Assembly (NCBI GenBank): GCA_902729315.2 | Contig: LR746274.1 | Location: 7,499,037-7,563,036, forward strand | Length of the DNA: 64,000 nt | DNA from: Spirodela intermedia | Taxonomy: Eukaryota > Streptophyta > Magnoliopsida > Alismatales > Araceae | Direction: 5' to 3' | In this document: in pieces, positions 62,152 to 64,000 of the stretch | Numbering within the stretch: the stretch's first letter is position 1 | Layout: each line of letters begins with the position of its first letter | The notes under the pieces: model-generated | Told to the model about the DNA's origin: nothing | Database searches by the model: none | What the model saw: the letters and a program-made list of their open reading frames with translations, nothing else | Made by a program: the position numbers and the translations under genes

Positions 62152-63156
62152 TTGTTAGAAGAAATAGATGAGCCATTAGAAGTAAAAGAGAATATTAAGA
62201 CTGAAAATATAGTAGCAGAAAACTTGAATAAAATTATTTATTACTCACAATTGATGAATGAATATAGTAAGGATGATGAGGAGAAAGAGTCCTTAGATGA
62301 AGAAATAGTAGTTGATCATGGAAAAATCATTTAAATTTTAGTAGAAGAGAATAAGGACAAAAATGAGAAAAAATATGTTTCAAGTGAAGAAAAATCAATT
62401 GATTTGAGAGATGTAAGAGACGAAATTAATAAATCTAATTAGAATTTTACAACCATAGAAGTTGATAGTGAGGATGATGATGCATATCATATACTGAAGT
62501 TAGTAGACAACTCTTGGAAAGATGAAGAATTGGATTAGTTAAGAAACGAAAAACTAGAAAAAGAATTGATTCAACTAATGGTAAAAAAGACAATAATGAA
62601 TATGATTCAACAAATAGGCAAAAAAATTTGAATTTTAATGAATTCATTAGATCTCAAATTAAAAAAGACAATTCTTTCATCCTTCAAAACCCACAGCCCA
62701 TTAGAATTATGTTTAAGCTTGAAATATTTCACTCCTCACAAATTGAACGAATATGTTGAGAAGATAAAATAGAGCGAGGAAATATTATGCAGATAAAAGA
62801 ATACATTAAGAAATAGGTGAGTGGAAGAATTAAAAATATCATTTTAGATGAAAAAATTTTAGATTGAGTAAGTACTAATTTGAAAATTACATGACCAGAT
62901 CACATTTTATAGTGTATTAATAGAAAGTATTTACTATTGAATGAGAGCCTTACAAAATAGGATAAAAATGAGGAGAGGTTCTTTTCAAAATGAAAATATT
63001 ATTTTTGAGAATTTATTTTATTTTATTTTTTTCCAGAAGGTATGTCAAGGTATATTTATATAAAGCAGACAAATTTATACTAAATCTAAAAAAAATATCA
63101 TGAAACTTACCTTGGGATAAAAATATATATTGATGGTCATAGATCATCTTATATGA
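62152..63156 (+). pseudogene. accessory ORF relic, unit C
   Basis: The acidic N-terminal half is open from 62152 to 62334 (EEIDEPLEVKENIKTENI, DDEEKESLDEEIVVDHGK), the best preserved version of that part. The C-terminal half lies in another frame because the A-run near 62586 is one base shorter than in unit A. The final stop is at 63154-63156. It is unrelated to any pol domain I can recognise. Confidence 0.64.
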
Positions 63157-63241
63157 TCTAAGTGTTGGCCAGCTGAAGAGATTAAATTCAATGCTGCATG
63201 GGAGGCAACCCATGATTTTTATTTCATTCAATTTTTTAAAA

Positions 63242-63924
63242 AAATTCAAGATAGGTGAGCTCACCATCAAGAGGGCCTTGTGTGCACACAACTTGCTGCT
63301 GGCCATGTTCATGTTGATATCTGAGTGGATATCCTCTTCCATCATGTGAGAGAGGCACAAGTGTGTGGACTTTGTCACTAGAGACTGCATCAATTGCTCA
63401 AAGTGCCAAATTGAAGATGCCTCTCTACCTTGGTTTTATGGAAAGAAGAAGAAAGAAAAGAGGAGCAGAACCCGATTAGCGATTGATGATCATATTTCAA
63501 TCCTAAACACAGAGAGAAGTTCTATGAATATATATACATCTATAAATTAGATTGAAATTGGAGCAAACATCATTGGGGCGAGCATGTATGAAAAAGGATC
63601 ATATGGATCTTCACAAATTTTCAAACCTACTGAACTTCCTCCTTACCAGTTGGATTGTCAACGAAATTCATCATCGACAACATTTCTAATGGGCCAAGAA
63701 TAATACGTACTTTGTTCAAAAAAATTGGACACATTGCATATCTTTAAGAAAAGAAACTTGCAGAGAAAAAAATGGCACAGGGTGACCGGTACATTTACAG
63801 GGTACCTTCAAATCTAAGAACTCCAAGTCGATTGTGAACTTCCGTCGAAGACTGAATTCATCACTAGGAAAATTCCTCACGATCTGTAGCAGCTTCTCAA
63901 GTAGTATAACGTGGAAAACGGGTA
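63242..63924 (-). pseudogene. BTB/POZ gene fragment, unit C
   Basis: Third copy of the two-exon fragment: exon 63924-63806 (through FTIDLEFLDLK) and an exon of about 190 bp ending at 63242 (MQSLVTKSTH, HMMEEDIHSDI, LCAHKALLMVSSP). It has the same truncation against the element 3' UTR. The LARP1-type gene of this unit would lie beyond the window. Confidence 0.73.
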
Positions 63925-64000
63925 CTGGATTAGAGGATACAAGTAAATAAATCTATTGTCGTGCACAAGTCCACATGAACACTACATTGCCTTCTCCCTC

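Larger units (their letters stand above)
58694..64000. repeat. tandem segmental unit C, start only
   Basis: The third copy of the unit covers the LTR, gag and accessory relics and BTB fragment before the window ends. Where the units differ it usually agrees with unit A and not with its neighbour B, for example in a 6-bp deletion near 59273 and in the accessory ORF. Confidence 0.9.

Overview
The window is nuclear DNA of a flowering plant. It is dominated by Ty3/gypsy LTR retrotransposons of the Athila/Tat type: LTRs of about 1.5-1.8 kb, a primer site matching tRNA-Asp, a gag-pol reading frame with an FMDD reverse transcriptase, and no env-like frame. Intron-containing fragments of two plant genes lie among them. 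No bacterial, phage, CRISPR or rRNA feature was seen. The species cannot be named from this sequence. LAYOUT: a block of about 22.14 kb is tandemly repeated. Unit A is 3000-25140. Unit B is 25141-58693 and is lengthened by a young element and a filler insertion. Unit C is 58694 to the window end, incomplete. Bases 1-2999 are the end of a preceding unit. Each unit holds, left to right: (1) an LTR with a duplicated 5' module; (2) a decayed gag whose primer site is precisely missing, followed by a decayed non-pol reading frame called here the accessory ORF; (3) about 4.5 kb of host-like DNA with a BTB/POZ gene fragment and a LARP1-type La-motif gene fragment, both on the minus strand; (4) a 5'-truncated, stop-riddled gag-pol element; (5) a 2.1 kb palindrome made of two LTR arms; (6) a minus-strand pol-less element with the same gag-accessory layout; (7) its minus-strand 5' LTR. 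YOUNG INSERTIONS: after the array formed, two related elements entered the same old LTR in different units. In the 5' part of the window a 1491-bp solo LTR (1061-2551) is flanked by CCCCA. Near 47.6 kb a complete 10.68-kb element (47607-58286) is flanked by TCCCT, with near-identical LTRs, an intact primer site and polypurine tract, and one open frame of 1769 codons. It carries every expected catalytic residue and is the only candidate autonomous element here. HOW THE PARTS FIT: the intact element encodes Gag, protease, reverse transcriptase, RNase H and integrase. The pol-less relatives encoded Gag plus an unrelated frame, and would have needed such a helper. Decay in the old copies is mostly C-to-T or G-to-A, as expected for methylated DNA. 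MOST UNUSUAL: the gag-plus-accessory-ORF element architecture; an snRNA-gene-like promoter (USE plus TATA at fixed spacing) on the antisense strand of the LTR, with both young insertions landing in it; the host-gene-carrying tandem array, in which non-adjacent units share derived changes; and the LTR palindrome. All coordinates and comparisons were made by eye, so boundaries of decayed elements are good to roughly 5-30 bp.
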